Source: Hyperoplus lanceolatus (lineage: Eukaryota; Chordata; Actinopteri; Uranoscopiformes; Ammodytidae). From it: 64,000 nt of DNA. A program made the position numbers and the translations under genes. Shown piece by piece: positions 26,681 through 38,126 of the stretch. Location of the stretch: contig CM049400.1 of NCBI GenBank assembly GCA_026929865.2, forward strand, positions 25,324,501 to 25,388,500, read 5' to 3'. The notes below the pieces were generated by a model that ran no database searches, was not told the DNA's origin, and was given only the letters and a program-made list of their open reading frames with translations. Position 1 is the first letter of the stretch. Each line of letters opens with the position of its first letter.

Positions 26681-27363
26681 ATGAACTTCACCGTGAAGAG
26701 GGCCAGTGTTTGTCTGCCAAGCCGAATCCGACATAGAAAAACAAAAATACTGTCAGCCAAACTACTTCTTCTTGATGGTAAGTTAAATTTTTCGGCAGAC
26801 AACACAGTTGGTTAATTTACTATTATATGGGCATCCCCCGAGTTTATAAAATATTTTGCGAGCTGGATAATGTTGGTGTGGAATTCTAACCATTAGCAAC
26901 AAAGTTATAGCATGGCTAAGCTCAGCTAGCTAGGCAGGGACACATGTCCACATTGTGAAATAACCCAGTAACAACATGTTAGAATGCATTCATCACTGAA
27001 ATAACTAATTCTCAATTCATCCACAACATTCAATTATATTCTAGTCAGAAAAAATAAGGTTTTTAAATAGTGAGTGCATATTTAATCATGCACATTACAG
27101 CTAACCATAGGTTTTTACAGGTGTAGCTATATAGCATGGATGAACAAGAGGATCAAAATGGAAACCGAAAAGATGACAATTAAAGCCTTTTTTGCTAACT
27201 ATATTAACTTGTTGTCCCTTTCAAAGACACCGAGATGAAGAAGTTTCCAAACAACACTGTGCCGGACGTGCAAGCCCTCATTTGCAGAAGAATCTGCAGA
27301 CCAGGCCTACTCAAAGGAAACCACTCCACTGGAAAGATGAAGATGGGAGAATGTAATGTTTAA
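26681..27363 (+). other. Spliceable two-exon small ORF inside a transposon, function unknown
   Basis: ATG at 26681 opens 32 codons plus one base that end at a strong donor (gatg|gtaagt, intron from 26778). The next segment, after a pyrimidine-rich acceptor ending tcaaag at 27226, continues in phase for 45 codons to TAA at 27361-27363. The joined product would be 77 residues, basic in its first half (RIRHRKTK) with a C-terminal CRRICRPG stretch. Composition is less AT-rich than the surroundings. It could be a captured exon pair, part of a degraded transposase, or chance. I do not recognise a family. Confidence 0.35.
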
Positions 27364-27554
27364 TTTCGGTTTGTGTTTTAGTTTGTGAACAAAGCATTTT
27401 ATTATTGTGCAAGACATTTCAATGCGGAGCATGCCTCTAAGAGAATCATTCTTGTTGTGCTTTATATAATGGGATATTAATTTCTGTACATTTTGCTTCT
27501 TTAAATATGCTCTGCCATACCAGAATATTTGCATTTAATTTTGGTCAAGATATA

Positions 27555-28205
27555 ATACTGTACTTGCTGTACTCTTGCCTCCACCCCTCCCTTACCCCCC
27601 ACACTGCCACCATCCTTGTCCACAGTCTCGTCACTTCCCGTCCGGATTATTGCAACTCTCTCCTCCTCGGCCTACCTCACAAATCCCTCCATAAACTTCA
27701 ACTAGTTCAGAATTCAGCTGCCCGCATCATAACTCGAACCCCCTCCATCCATCACATCACTCATGTCCTCCAACAGCTCCACTGGCTCCCGGTCCAGATC
27801 CCTATCCAATTTGAAATTCTACTGAATATATACAAGGCCATCCCCATATTTGTCTGATCTCCTCCAGATTCCCACTGGCTCCTGTTCCCTAAGTTCATCT
27901 TCCTCCATACAACTGTCTGTCCACTCTGCCCGTCTCACCTCCATAGGGAGCAGAGCATTCAGCTGCTCTGCTCCCCGTCTCTGGAATTTACTACCACCCC
28001 AACTCAGAAACATTGGTTCATTCCCCCATTTCAAGTCACAACTCAAAACACATCTGTTTAAAACTGCCTATTTCATTTGATGTAAATTGCTCTGCTTCTC
28101 TCTGTTGTTTTTATTGTTGCTTTTATTTTATATAGCTCACTACTGCTTTTTAAAAGTTTTAAATGTCTGTACGGTGTCTTTGAGTGCGGTGAAAGGCGCA
28201 TTTTG
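27555..28205 (+). mobile_element. LINE 3' end (CR1/L2-like reverse transcriptase C-terminus), frameshifted
   Basis: The frame ending at 27857 contains [22 protein letters not shown] and LHWLPV, the conserved C-terminal reverse-transcriptase blocks of CR1/L2-group LINEs. A frameshift near 27845 moves the rest (RAFSCSAPRLWNLLPPQL, FKSQLKTHLF) to another frame, ending with a stop near 28080. The 3' UTR has the typical ctttgagtgcggtgaaaggc block near 28180. It is a 5'-truncated dead copy inside the transposon at 24281-28568. Confidence 0.88.
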
Positions 28206-28568
28206 TCTGTTATGTTAACGATCTCTACATTAAATTCAGTAAAATGATGTTCTCTGTGTGTGTTGGCATTTAAATATTTTTTTTACAGCGTAATGTATTT
28301 AAAATGCATATTTTAAATGCATTATTAATGAGCTATAGTCTATATTAAGTTGTGTTAAAGTAAAGTGTCCAATTTAACACAACTAAGTATACTTAATTGT
28401 ATTTCTGTTCATTTAAAGTTGAACTTTAGCATATCTAAAAGAGCACTTATCATACTTAAAGTTGTTCCAAAATAACACACTTAGTATGCACTTAGTATTA
28501 GAGCACGCAAAATGCAATAAGTATGTTTGGGAAAAGATCTACTTAAGTATACTTCTTTTCGACCTGGG

Positions 28569-29800
28569 TTACCCTTTTAAAAAGAGTAGTTTACCTATTA
28601 AAAAGTTTACCTTTTAAAAAGAGTAGTTAACCTTTTAAAAAAGGTAGTTAACCTTCCAAAAAAGAGTAGTTTACCTTTTAAAAAGAGTAGTTAACCTTTT
28701 AAAAAGGGTAGTTTATCTTTTAAAAAGAGTAGTTAACCTATTAAAAAGGGTCGTTTACCTTTTAAAAAGAGTAGTTTACCTTTTAAAAATGGTAGTTTAC
28801 CTTTAAAAAAGAGTAGTTAACCTTTTTAAAAGGTTAGTTACTCTTTTAAAAAAAAAGTAGTTACCCTTCCAAAAAAGAGTAGTTTACCTTTTAAAAAGAG
28901 TAATTTACCTTTTAAAAAGGGTAGTTTACCTTTTAAAAAGAGTAGTTTACCTTTTAAAAAAAGTAGTTAACCTTTTAAAAAGGTTAGTTAACCTTCCAAA
29001 AAAGAGTAGGTAACCTTTTAATAAGAGTAGTTACTCTTCCAAAAAAGAGTAGTTACCCTTTTAAAAAGAGTAGTTTACCTTTTAAAAAGAGTAGTTAACC
29101 TTTTAAAAAGGGTAGTTTACCCTTTACAAAGAGTAGTTTACCTTTTAAAAAGAGTAGTTACTCTTCAAAAAAGAGTAGTTACTCTTCCAAAAAAGAGTAG
29201 TTAATCTTTTAAAAAGAGTAGTTACTCTTCAAAAAAGAGTAGTTTACCTTTTAAAAAGAGTAGTTACTCTTCAAAAAAGAGTAGTTAACCTTTTAAAAAG
29301 AGTAGTTTACCTTTTAAAAAGAGTAGTTACTCTTCCAAAAAAGAGTAGTTAACCTTTTAAAAAGAGTAGTTTACCTTTTAAAAAGAGTACTTAGCTTTTT
29401 AAAAAGGGTAGTTACTCTTCCAAAAAAGAGTAGTTTACCTTTTAAAAAGGGTGGTTAACCTTTTAAAAAGGGTAGTTAACCTTCCAAAAAAGAGTAGTTA
29501 ACCTTTTAAAAAGGGTAGTTTACCTTTTAAAAAGGGTGGTTAACCTTTTAAAAAGGGTAGTTTACCTTTTAAAAAGAGTAGTTTACCTTTTAAAAAGAGT
29601 AGTTAACCTTTTAAAAAGGGTAGTTAACCTTCCAAAAAAGAGTAGGTAACCTTTTAAAAAGAGTAGTTTACATTTTAAAAAGAGTAGTTTACCTTTTAAA
29701 AAGGGTAGTTTACCTTTTAAAAAGAGTATTAATCCTTTTAAAAAGGGTAGTTTACCTTTTAAAAAGAGTAGTTAACCTTCCAAAAAAGAGTAGTTACTCT
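28569..29800. repeat. 21-bp minisatellite array, about 58 units
   Basis: Units of the form gagtagtttaccttttaaaaa repeat head to tail for about 1.2 kb. Two main variants occur, one with ttttaaaaag and one with ttccaaaaaag. Each unit has a self-complementary cttttaaaaag core. The array belongs to the outer element (21987-30044); a short stretch of it survives at 21990-22069 on the other side of the insertions. Confidence 0.93.
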
Positions 29801-30022
29801 TTTTTGAACAGTAACTACTCTTTTTAAAACAGTGACTACTCTTTTTTGGAAGAGTAACTACTCTTTTTTGGAAGGTTAACTACTCTTTTTAAAAGACTAA
29901 CTACTCTTTTTAAAAAAGTAACTACTCTCTTTTGGAAGGGTAACTACTCTTTTTGGAAGAGTAACTACTCTTTTTAAAAGGTTAACTACTATTTTTAAAA
30001 GGTTAACTACTCTTTTTTTGTG
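29801..30022. repeat. Inverted continuation of the 21-bp array
   Basis: From about 29801 the units read aactactctttttaaaaggt, the reverse complement of the array to the left, for about ten units up to the right terminus. The switch point lies within the run gagtagttactcttttttga at 29789-29808. The left and right arms can therefore pair into a long imperfect hairpin. Confidence 0.88.
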
Positions 30023-30050
30023 TACCTTATTGTAAAGGTTTACCGCGGCC

Positions 30051-32523
30051 TTGTGTTTAATTGTTAACCGAGTTGTTCTCTGTGCCCTGGAAAATCATGA
30101 AGGAGCTGTGTATTCATTCTTAGTGAGTACAAAATGAGTTTATGAATAGACATCGATTACTATGACATTAAATGCAGCATGAGAGGGAAAAAAAAATGTA
30201 TGCTGATGGGCAACTTATCAGTCCTTAAAGCTTTCAACTTTTTATAATTTTTGGCTTCGTAGAAATCTTTACAAAATGATAGGTTTGAGATTTATTTTAA
30301 GGACTAAGCCGAATTCCTTTGGAGACCGAGGTTATAATCACCATCACCGATGTCCCAAACATCAACAACAACGTCATCAAAATGAAAATCTAAATGAAAT
30401 TCCAAAGCTTCTTAATTGCAAATCTGGCTTCAAAGTGCATGCTTAAAAGTTAAATCATGAGCTATTTATAATTGTGAGCAAATAATATATATTAACCAAA
30501 AGGTAAATGTATATATGCATGGTTGTCAAACCCAACTGAATCTACAGGTAGGATTCCCTTTGTCAAAATACCAAATCAAAAACAACCATGTTCATTACAA
30601 AAACTAAGAAATATTTGCCACCACATTGGTTGCATTTGGCCTTTAAAATAAAAGCAAATCTTTTGAACAGTATTCCTACTCATCTGTCTCCCTTTTTACT
30701 TGCATGGAAATCTCTCTCAAAACAGTCCAACAGATTGTGGCATAACACTCTCCCTTATTTGCATAATATGTAAAGTGCAGCAGAGACGAGAGAGGACTGG
30801 AGACACATTGATTAATTTTAATGGTGCAAAATTTGTGACCGCGGTTTTCTTATCAGAGTAAGGAAAATGTGGCTTGCAGTGTGCTCCTCTCCGCTCTACT
30901 CTCTTGTGTTGACTGACCTTAATAGTAGAAAACACATCGCTGGAGGTGCACGTTCATGGAAGTGTGCAAATTGGTCTGGATGTAAAAGGCAGCTTGTATA
31001 GCCACTGGACACACAACAGAAAAAAAATATCACATATGTCTTATGAGGCGGCACTAGTGGATGGATTTTCTCCTGCTTAGCAACATGATGACATCACTCA
31101 TAAGATTTCATTAGATCATAAAAGTAATGCACAGTAATGATTATACTATACTGTTACAATGAGGCATAAGCTGCAGTTCACAGCTTTATTCGGAATGGGC
31201 CAGGGAGAGTCAAAGAAGTATAGAAATCTCAGAATCAATTTAGCTCAAGAGGTGTATGTCACACCGTTCATCCCGCTCCACTTCTGATGTCAGAAACAGA
31301 ACCCATGTACTTGAATGTGGCAATAGTGTGAGACTCGTCTTTTTGTACATCTCCTCTTAAAACTCTATTACATTACTTATGATCAGTTATGTGTCTCTCT
31401 GACCCAGTGCATACTTTGCATTCATTATTGCAAACGTTTATCTGCAAGGCTTTTTCCACAGCACATCTAGGACAGTTTTTAAAGCATGAAGTATATGGCT
31501 GCACAGAGAGGTATTAAGTTTGACAAAGAATGATGTTATGAATTTATAGTAAGGGGGTGGAAGATGACTCATACATTTTACCTCCCCTAGAACAAAAAAA
31601 ATAGTTCTTAATGTTGTTGTTAACTTTACGGCCATTCAGCCTGATTGCTTTGTGAAGTAGTCTGGCAGTGATTTTGTCAGAGATTGTGGCACACCTTCTC
31701 TTACAACCTGTGGTCCATTCTGCTGAGGATAAAACAAGTATCCTAAGAAGTTGCTTTGTCTGCATTTTGCCAGTTTAGGTCAGTTCAAGGAGTCTGCTTT
31801 TTTGATCCTGGCTGTTGTAATAATACCGGTGATATCAAACCTTTTTGATGAACTTAAACTCTGTCTGAATGGTGACAGATGTTCAGTCCCAAGACACAGC
31901 ACTGACAAATAACAGTAATAGAAAGGTTACTTTAAATAGCTTCAGTAAAAGGACACATGGTTTTAAACAATAAAGTATCACAACAGTAGAATGTTAATGG
32001 TGTGCATGTAGTGGTAAGTAGCTAACTACTACTGATATGATTCAATTAACTGGGTGTCATCTTTACCACTTCATTAGGTTGAAAAGGTCAATGGGATACA
32101 AAGGATACAGACACATCATACGTGTTCAGCTAAACCACCCACAAAGGGATGAAAGTAGAACCAGCAACATCTAAATAGTCTCTGCATGGCAAATCCTGCA
32201 GGTACCACATGTCAGGCTGTATCTTCGACAGCCGAAGCAGCAGCACTCTGAATATTTCCCCTCACTCATACTTGTGTGTGACAGAAACTGGGCCAGTCTC
32301 CCGGCACACGGTGCTCCAGAAATACCTGCAGGTGATAACTAGCGGAGAGTGTATATGCATCATACCTGTGGGTGGAGGTGGTGCTTTGCCCATTTTTAGA
32401 ACGTTGCCATGACACCTCTCTGTGTGTCTCTCTGTCTTATCTCCTACAGTATGTTTTTTTTTTCAATAACTCTCACCTATTAACAGTGTCTCTTTCTCTG
32501 TTGCCTGCTGTGTAACTTCATAT

Positions 32524-32525
<2 letters not shown>
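30051..32525. other. Non-coding stretch, no gene recognised
   Basis: AT-rich flanking DNA with short chance ORFs only. No repeat termini or exon candidates were found. Confidence 0.4.

Positions 32526-32581
<56 letters not shown>
32526..32581. repeat. (CT)n microsatellite
   Basis: A near-pure CT dinucleotide tract of about 55 bp with two ttt interruptions at its ends. Confidence 0.95.
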
Positions 32582-32584
<3 letters not shown>

Positions 32585-32985
32585 AATATATTTAGTGTGT
32601 AGTGTTTCCATAAAATATACTAGGAATGCAGTCGGCCTAAATTTCCTTTCACCTTAAGTACATACCTGGTGTGTGTGTGAGTTTGGGTGGTCCTGGCAGG
32701 CTGACAGTGCCATCCATCATGGTCATCTGAGGTCACAGACGCTGCTCAGTGGGCTGTAGCCTGCAGGTAACAGAACCTCAGCAGTCATCCATCTACAGAA
32801 TACCAACTTGAAGAGTGTTGTCCACAAAGGTCCACTGAAGCTCACAGGACAGATAAAATAACTGGTCTTTTTGTGCTGCAAGCCCACCAAAGCAAATGTG
32901 TAGCTTCATTAACGCTGGTTTACAGTCTTGCCTCAGGTCTGTTCCTCAATATGTGACTTCATCTCCTCTTGAGTAATTTATTTAG

Positions 32986-33368
32986 TTTAAAGGTGCAGTG
33001 TGTAATATGAAATCATCACAACAGTTGGTCTCTATGGCTCCCGTTCAGAGAAGCAACAGAAATTCTTCAAGAACATTCCAGCTGGTAGTTCTGATGGACA
33101 CAGAGTGGCCAACTGTTCCATTCTGTGCTTCTGTAGAGCTGATGACATTCCAACTATGACGCTTCCAAAATGGCGGCACCCATGCCTTGGTCCATGGTAT
33201 CCAGAAATACGGAGATATAAGAGACCATTTCTAAGGGAAAAAATAATTATTAAAAAAAAACAATCAGCTATTATGCACTAAATTAAACGTACTTATGGAT
33301 GTTATAATTATTTTCTACCAAGTCTGCTATGAAAAAAATCCCAAAATTCTACACACTGCAGGTTTAAA
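32986..33368. mobile_element. MITE with ends tttaaa..tgcagtgtgta
   Basis: Left end tttaaaggtgcagtgtgtaa; right end on the complement tttaaacctgcagtgtgtag. About 383 bp, no ORF. The flanking TTTAA at both sides suggests a TTAA- or TTTAA-type target duplication. The interior includes aaaatggcggcacc, a block I recall from many fish copies of this kind. Confidence 0.7.
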
Positions 33369-33369
33369 A

Positions 33370-34650
33370 ACCCGTGGCTGTGTTACGGTTCTTGTTTTTT
33401 CAAAGTTTGACCTTTTTAAATGAGGATGATTTTATATGTGTCTCTCGTACTCTCTTAAAAATGTAAGTCAATTAATCTATTAGCTGATTGACAGGAAATC
33501 AATCAAAAACATTGATAATAGATAATGAATCATTTAAGTGATCTGATTCCAGCTCCTGCAGTGTGAGTAATTGCAGTTTTTTCTCAGTTTTATATAACTG
33601 TTTTATATAACTGAATATGTTATGGACTGTGGGGTCTGGGAGACATAATAACATAATCAGCAGAATCACTTATCAAGCATTGTTAGATGCAGCAAGCACT
33701 GCCATTTAATTCCAATCAGTCAAATGACCTAGCCAACCACTTATTTATTCTGGGCAGGTGTTGCTTTTAATCTGTCGTACAATTTGTCACATTATAAATT
33801 CCCCTCCCTGGTTCACTGCTGTCGTCCCCTGACAAATGGAGTAATGAAATGAAATGTCTGCTTGTGGTGAAATATTTAATAACCACCATAGCAAATATTA
33901 ACGTTTGGAAGTAGAAGTGCGATATCATCAAAAGGTGAATGTTAGTTTAAGAGGGCGATGACATTTGAGTGATGATATCTGAGGGTCTGCGAAAGCTCTT
34001 CTCTGTGTCTGTTATTGCACTGCGCAGATAAAGAACAAAGTGGACATAGACCAGACATGCCAACATTAACATGCTACTGTAAATCACTCATGCCTCTCCC
34101 TTTCTTGAGGACCAGTCTTGAAGATTGCCTGCGAGGCTCAGTCATTTCTTATCCATAAAGATTGTCCACACCTTAACAACATCTAATTGGTTCTTCTTTA
34201 TCTGATATCTTAGGTCATCTGGTGTTAAAAAGCAGAGTGATAAAAACATAAAACTATCTCAGATGTCAGCCAAGTCATAAAAATGGTGGTTGCACATGAC
34301 ATCAGCCTATGGTGTGACAGGTAGCACTGCAGATCTAAATGTCAATCTCAGTGAGGTGATCAACCCAGCCGTTATTGATGTTTGATTGAATTGGCACATA
34401 GCGTGTCTCAAACTACACAATAAAAATACCTGCAATTTCGCTTCTTTAAGGCATATTTATAGTTATTGTTAATAGCATATATTTATTTCTCTACAAAGTT
34501 CTTGCACTTTTATTTTAAATTTTCTCTTTGAAAACCATATTCCATAATACTTTTCAAGTCGTGTATAGAAACAATTCAAAACTGTTTAAATGAATTGCTT
34601 TTAAAAACCTTTACATTTCGTGCATTGTTGTTTATTTGTTTTATTAATAA
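33370..34650. other. Non-coding stretch, no gene recognised
   Basis: Ordinary AT-rich sequence. Neither exons nor element boundaries could be read. Confidence 0.4.
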
Positions 34651-34652
34651 GA

Positions 34653-34815
34653 AGTGCTTGCTCAGTGGGTAGGGCGTCCCCCCCGGGCCAAGGCCCAGCA
34701 GCAGACACGTGGGGTCAGTTCGCCCGGGTCAGTTCTCTGCATGTCCTCTCCTCTTTGCCCCATTTCAATTCTCTCCAATCTGTCTAATAAAGCAAAAATG
34801 TCCAAAAAATAATAT
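34653..34815 (+). mobile_element. tRNA-derived SINE, diverged copy
   Basis: The head resembles a tRNA (gctcagtgggtagggcgtcc) and the 3' part reads gtcagttctctgcatgtcct and then ctgtctaataaagcaaaaatg. The same 3' block occurs in the better preserved copy at 51588-51762. The polymerase III B box is degraded here. Confidence 0.7.
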
Positions 34816-34868
34816 ATGCTTTGTGGTTTAACAGACTCATGTAAACTTACACACATAATATAATATCC

Positions 34869-35456
34869 TAGCCTGGCATTCCCAGACCTGCCACTAGGCG
34901 CTGGCAAATTAAATTTGCTGCGTGTGTTGGTCTGGACACGCTCCGTTGAAGCTTTATCAAGAAAACCAGAAATCTGGCTATGGTTTCAATTGGTTCTATC
35001 TAATATGGGCACGCCATAGCCCTTTATATGGTACTCTGGGGAGGACGTAACCGGATGACGACAGTGACGTGCATGCGACGTCGAAGCCGTGATAGTAAAC
35101 ATCAAAGATGGCTGCGGATATGTTGTGTGAGTTTGAGACTGCTTTGGCCTCGACCCTTAACGATTTGGAAGACGGCACTCAAATCTTTCATTAGCAAGTA
35201 AGAGGAATGTTCTGTTTTGCCGACCGACAACGGCAAACGTTTAATTTAACAGTTTAACAGCTGTTCGCTAAACGAAAGGGCCTTACGTCACCTTGTGCAT
35301 CGCTCTGATTGGTTGTAGTGCTATCCAACTGCGTGCAGTGGCATTTGAAATGTACGAGTAGGAGCCGCCCCTTGAGTTGGAAATTACTATTGATCGTGGC
35401 CAGACCCTCTATCGTTCAAGATATAAGGGTCTGGATTTCCAGGCTAATAATATCCA
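34869..35456. mobile_element. 588-bp DNA transposon with perfect 9-bp target duplication
   Basis: ataatatcc stands at 34860-34868 and 35457-35465. Left end tagcctggcattcccagacc; right end on the complement tagcctggaaatccagaccc. Right half matches the fragment at 318-499. The duplication length and tagnctgg-like ends link it with the element at 13509-14583. No transposase is seen. Confidence 0.88.
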
Positions 35457-35469
35457 CCAACAACAACAA

Positions 35470-36550
35470 AAATAATAACAATTATTTAAGAAAAAAGAGT
35501 ATCTAGTATCAGTATCCATTTCGACAGATATTCATATCTAGGAATTGCAATAGGATCTGATCTGAAGAAAGTGGATCAGTGCATCTCCATGTATATAGTC
35601 CTGTGTCAAAGTCTCTGAAAATTGGTACCCTTTGGTTATTACAGTCTGGAATCGAAATTTTAAAAAAAAAAACACTGAATTGCGAACAGACTGTAGCCAG
35701 GGTTTTGGACCAGCATTGGGTATTCTGATGGGCAGACCAGATATCAGGGATTAGCTCGTACCACATGCAGGCTTAGTGCAGCAGCCTATTAGGTTTCCAT
35801 TGATGGCTCCAAAGATTCAATAAAAGATTAGGCTCCCAGATCCAAAGCAGTGCTTGCTTGCTTGCTTACCTCCTTCTGTTTCCTTGGCACAGGCAAATTC
35901 TCACTCGTGGTGGCATATTTATAGTCTCAAGCACATGATGACTGCGAGGTCACGGGATTTATCTTTATTACTTTGGACTTATGTGTGTTTGGGGGTTATG
36001 TGAAGAACGGTCATACATACAGCACTTTGAACTAGATTTGGATGATAAAGGACAATATATAATGTGTGGTCATTAAAATGTGTAAGTCATCAGAGATGTT
36101 TTACCTTGTTATCACTGAAACATCCATCCCTCTGTTATATCTGGGTGTGTTAGGTCATGAGGGAAATGTTACAAATCAATGAAGAGAACTGCTTTATGAC
36201 TATAATAGATTGTTGTTCTAACTAGTGGCGTGGCTCTATGGTTAGCAACATTCTTGGGTCCACTACTTTGCTTTTGAGTAAAATTTCTTAACAACTATTT
36301 GATGGATACCATAAAACATGCCAAAGATGTCCACAGCATTAATTCCTATGACTTTAGCAATCCCGCAACACCAGAAGTCACTAAGAAGTTTGAACTTGTG
36401 CAGTTTAATATCTCAGCGTCTGCATGATAGATTGATACATGCTAGCATCAGCATGCTAGCATTGGTAATAGTCTCTCACTTTGAATAGCATTTAATTGAA
36501 TGGATTGATATGATGTTTTTTTATAAAACCTATGATAATATATTTCTTGA
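35470..36550. other. Non-coding stretch, no gene recognised
   Basis: No exon, RNA gene or mobile-element boundary could be read in this kilobase. Confidence 0.4.
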
Positions 36551-37565
36551 TCAAATCAAATCAGTTATATTTGTATAGCCCAATATCACAAATAGATATT
36601 TGCCTCAGTGGGCTTTACATTCCATACAGTATGACACCCTGCCCTTAAAGAGGACCTATTATACTACTTTTCTGGTCTTAATTTCTTGTTTTACACTGCT
36701 ATAGAGCAACCTGACACGAATCACATCACAAAAAACTATGTAGATTTTCGGGAAGCTCTTTCTCTTATTTTTGCGATCCAGCATGCCCTGTGAACACTTT
36801 GCTTTTGACATTTCCGCCTCCTTCCCTCCCTTCCTGAAAACCCAACTTCGTTGTGATTGGTTACCTTCCTTCCGGAACACTTTCAGTGGCGGGAGGTGCG
36901 AGCATGGACCTATAAGGGCGCGAGGCAGACGCGAGTAGGAAAGTGGCAGCATTACCATACATGGAAACATCCGCGTGGTGACGACACCAAGTTACATGCG
37001 ACGTCACGATGTTACAAAGCGTCAAGCCACTTTGAACACGTGACTTCTCGACTGGCTAGAATAGTGTCTAGTGCTCTGCACAGACACCCCAGACGGTAAG
37101 CAGGGAATGGGTGCATGCTGACAGTCCGACAGGCCCCCACTCCGACAGCCCCTCTTTCCTCCATCCCTCCACTCCGACGTACTTCCATTCCTCCAGCCCC
37201 CCACTACGACACACTTTCGTACCGCCATTCCGACAGAATAATTTTTCCTGTAGCCCATTTCCCCAACTATGTAGATAGCCGCCTCGTTTTTTTAAGCGAC
37301 TGGAAAACCGTTTTGCTGAATAAGCGACCAGCGCAAATAACGGCAGGCGATTGTTTAGGCCTACACTATTTTACAATGACGGTTTTCTGCGCCAATTTCC
37401 CGCCAAACATGAATATTTTCAACAAAATAATATACGAAATACTGTAGAGCAACGAAAATTAAATCACAAGGCGTGAAATGATGGTTCTAGGCCCAGAGAA
37501 CCATCACTGAAATAACGTCGGTAGTAGGCTATGCATCCGTCTGTCTTGTCTTTGTCTTGAGACTG

Positions 37566-37682
<117 letters not shown>

Positions 37683-37893
37683 TATTTGGTCAGAAAAACG
37701 CACAGAGACTATTTCATCCCGATGCTTGTGGGACAGTCAGTTTTTTGACAGACACACTTCGGCATTAATATAAACCGTCTGGCTTCGCGCACGGCGACCC
37801 TGTCATCACACAGATATAGGCCTAATATATAGGCCTAGGTTATATATATATATAAATAAATAAATAGGCCTTAATAAATGATCATGTGACATA

Positions 37894-38126
37894 CAGTATG
37901 CAACGAAAGTAAGTACACCCCTCACATTTCCGCAAATATTTTACGATATCTTTTCATTGGAAAAAAATTAAGAACTTACACTTTGATACAATGTAAAGTA
38001 CTCAGTTTAGACTATAGACTACTTTACATTGTATCAAAGTGTAAGTTCTTAATTTTTTCCCAATGAAAAGATATCATAAAATATTTGCGGAAATGTGAAG
38101 GGTGTACTTACTTTAGTGACATACTG
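37894..38126. mobile_element. Near-perfect palindromic MITE (Tc1/mariner-like, TA target)
   Basis: TA at 37892-37893 and 38127-38128 flanks ends cagtatg and catactg. The arms, roughly 100 bp each, are almost exact inverted copies (atttccgcaaatatttta against its complement near 38080) around a short centre near 38010. Transcribed, it would form one long hairpin. Confidence 0.85.

Larger units (their letters stand above)
24281..28568. mobile_element. Large inverted-repeat element carrying four further insertions or fragments
   Basis: The left end (after the 5 bases separated by the hAT insertion) reads cccaggtcgaaaagaagtat and the right end is its reverse complement finishing at 28568; identity runs for about 26 bp. 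It interrupts the 21-bp array: gagtagtt precedes and ttaccc follows, implying a TT duplication in gtagttaccc. Subterminal DNA on both flanks is rich in agtatact and aagtac words. Contents are a TTAA element, an hAT MITE, a spliceable small ORF and a LINE 3' end. The superfamily is unknown. Confidence 0.75.
21987..30044. mobile_element. Outer element of a six-fold nested transposon cluster
   Basis: Left terminus ggtaacactttacaataagg at 21987; on the right, a near-complementary ccttattgtaaaggtttacc ends at 30044, with gcggc on both sides. Inside each end is a run of units built on agtagttaccc/cttttaaaaag. These form the 21-bp array at 28569-29800 and appear inverted at 29801-30022. Removing the nested insertions leaves an original element of about 1.7 kb that is largely repeat array. 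No transposase is seen. Similar ggtaacactttacaataagg ends are widespread in fish genomes (recalled, not searched). Confidence 0.7.

Noticed and set aside
26681..27363. Idea that the small ORF is a FERM-domain fragment
   Set aside because: Only a short LLLLDDTE-like stretch is reminiscent; too little to name a family.
28569..30022. Regular short repeats resembling a CRISPR array
   Set aside because: Units are contiguous with no unique spacers, and the genome is eukaryotic; it is a transposon-linked minisatellite.
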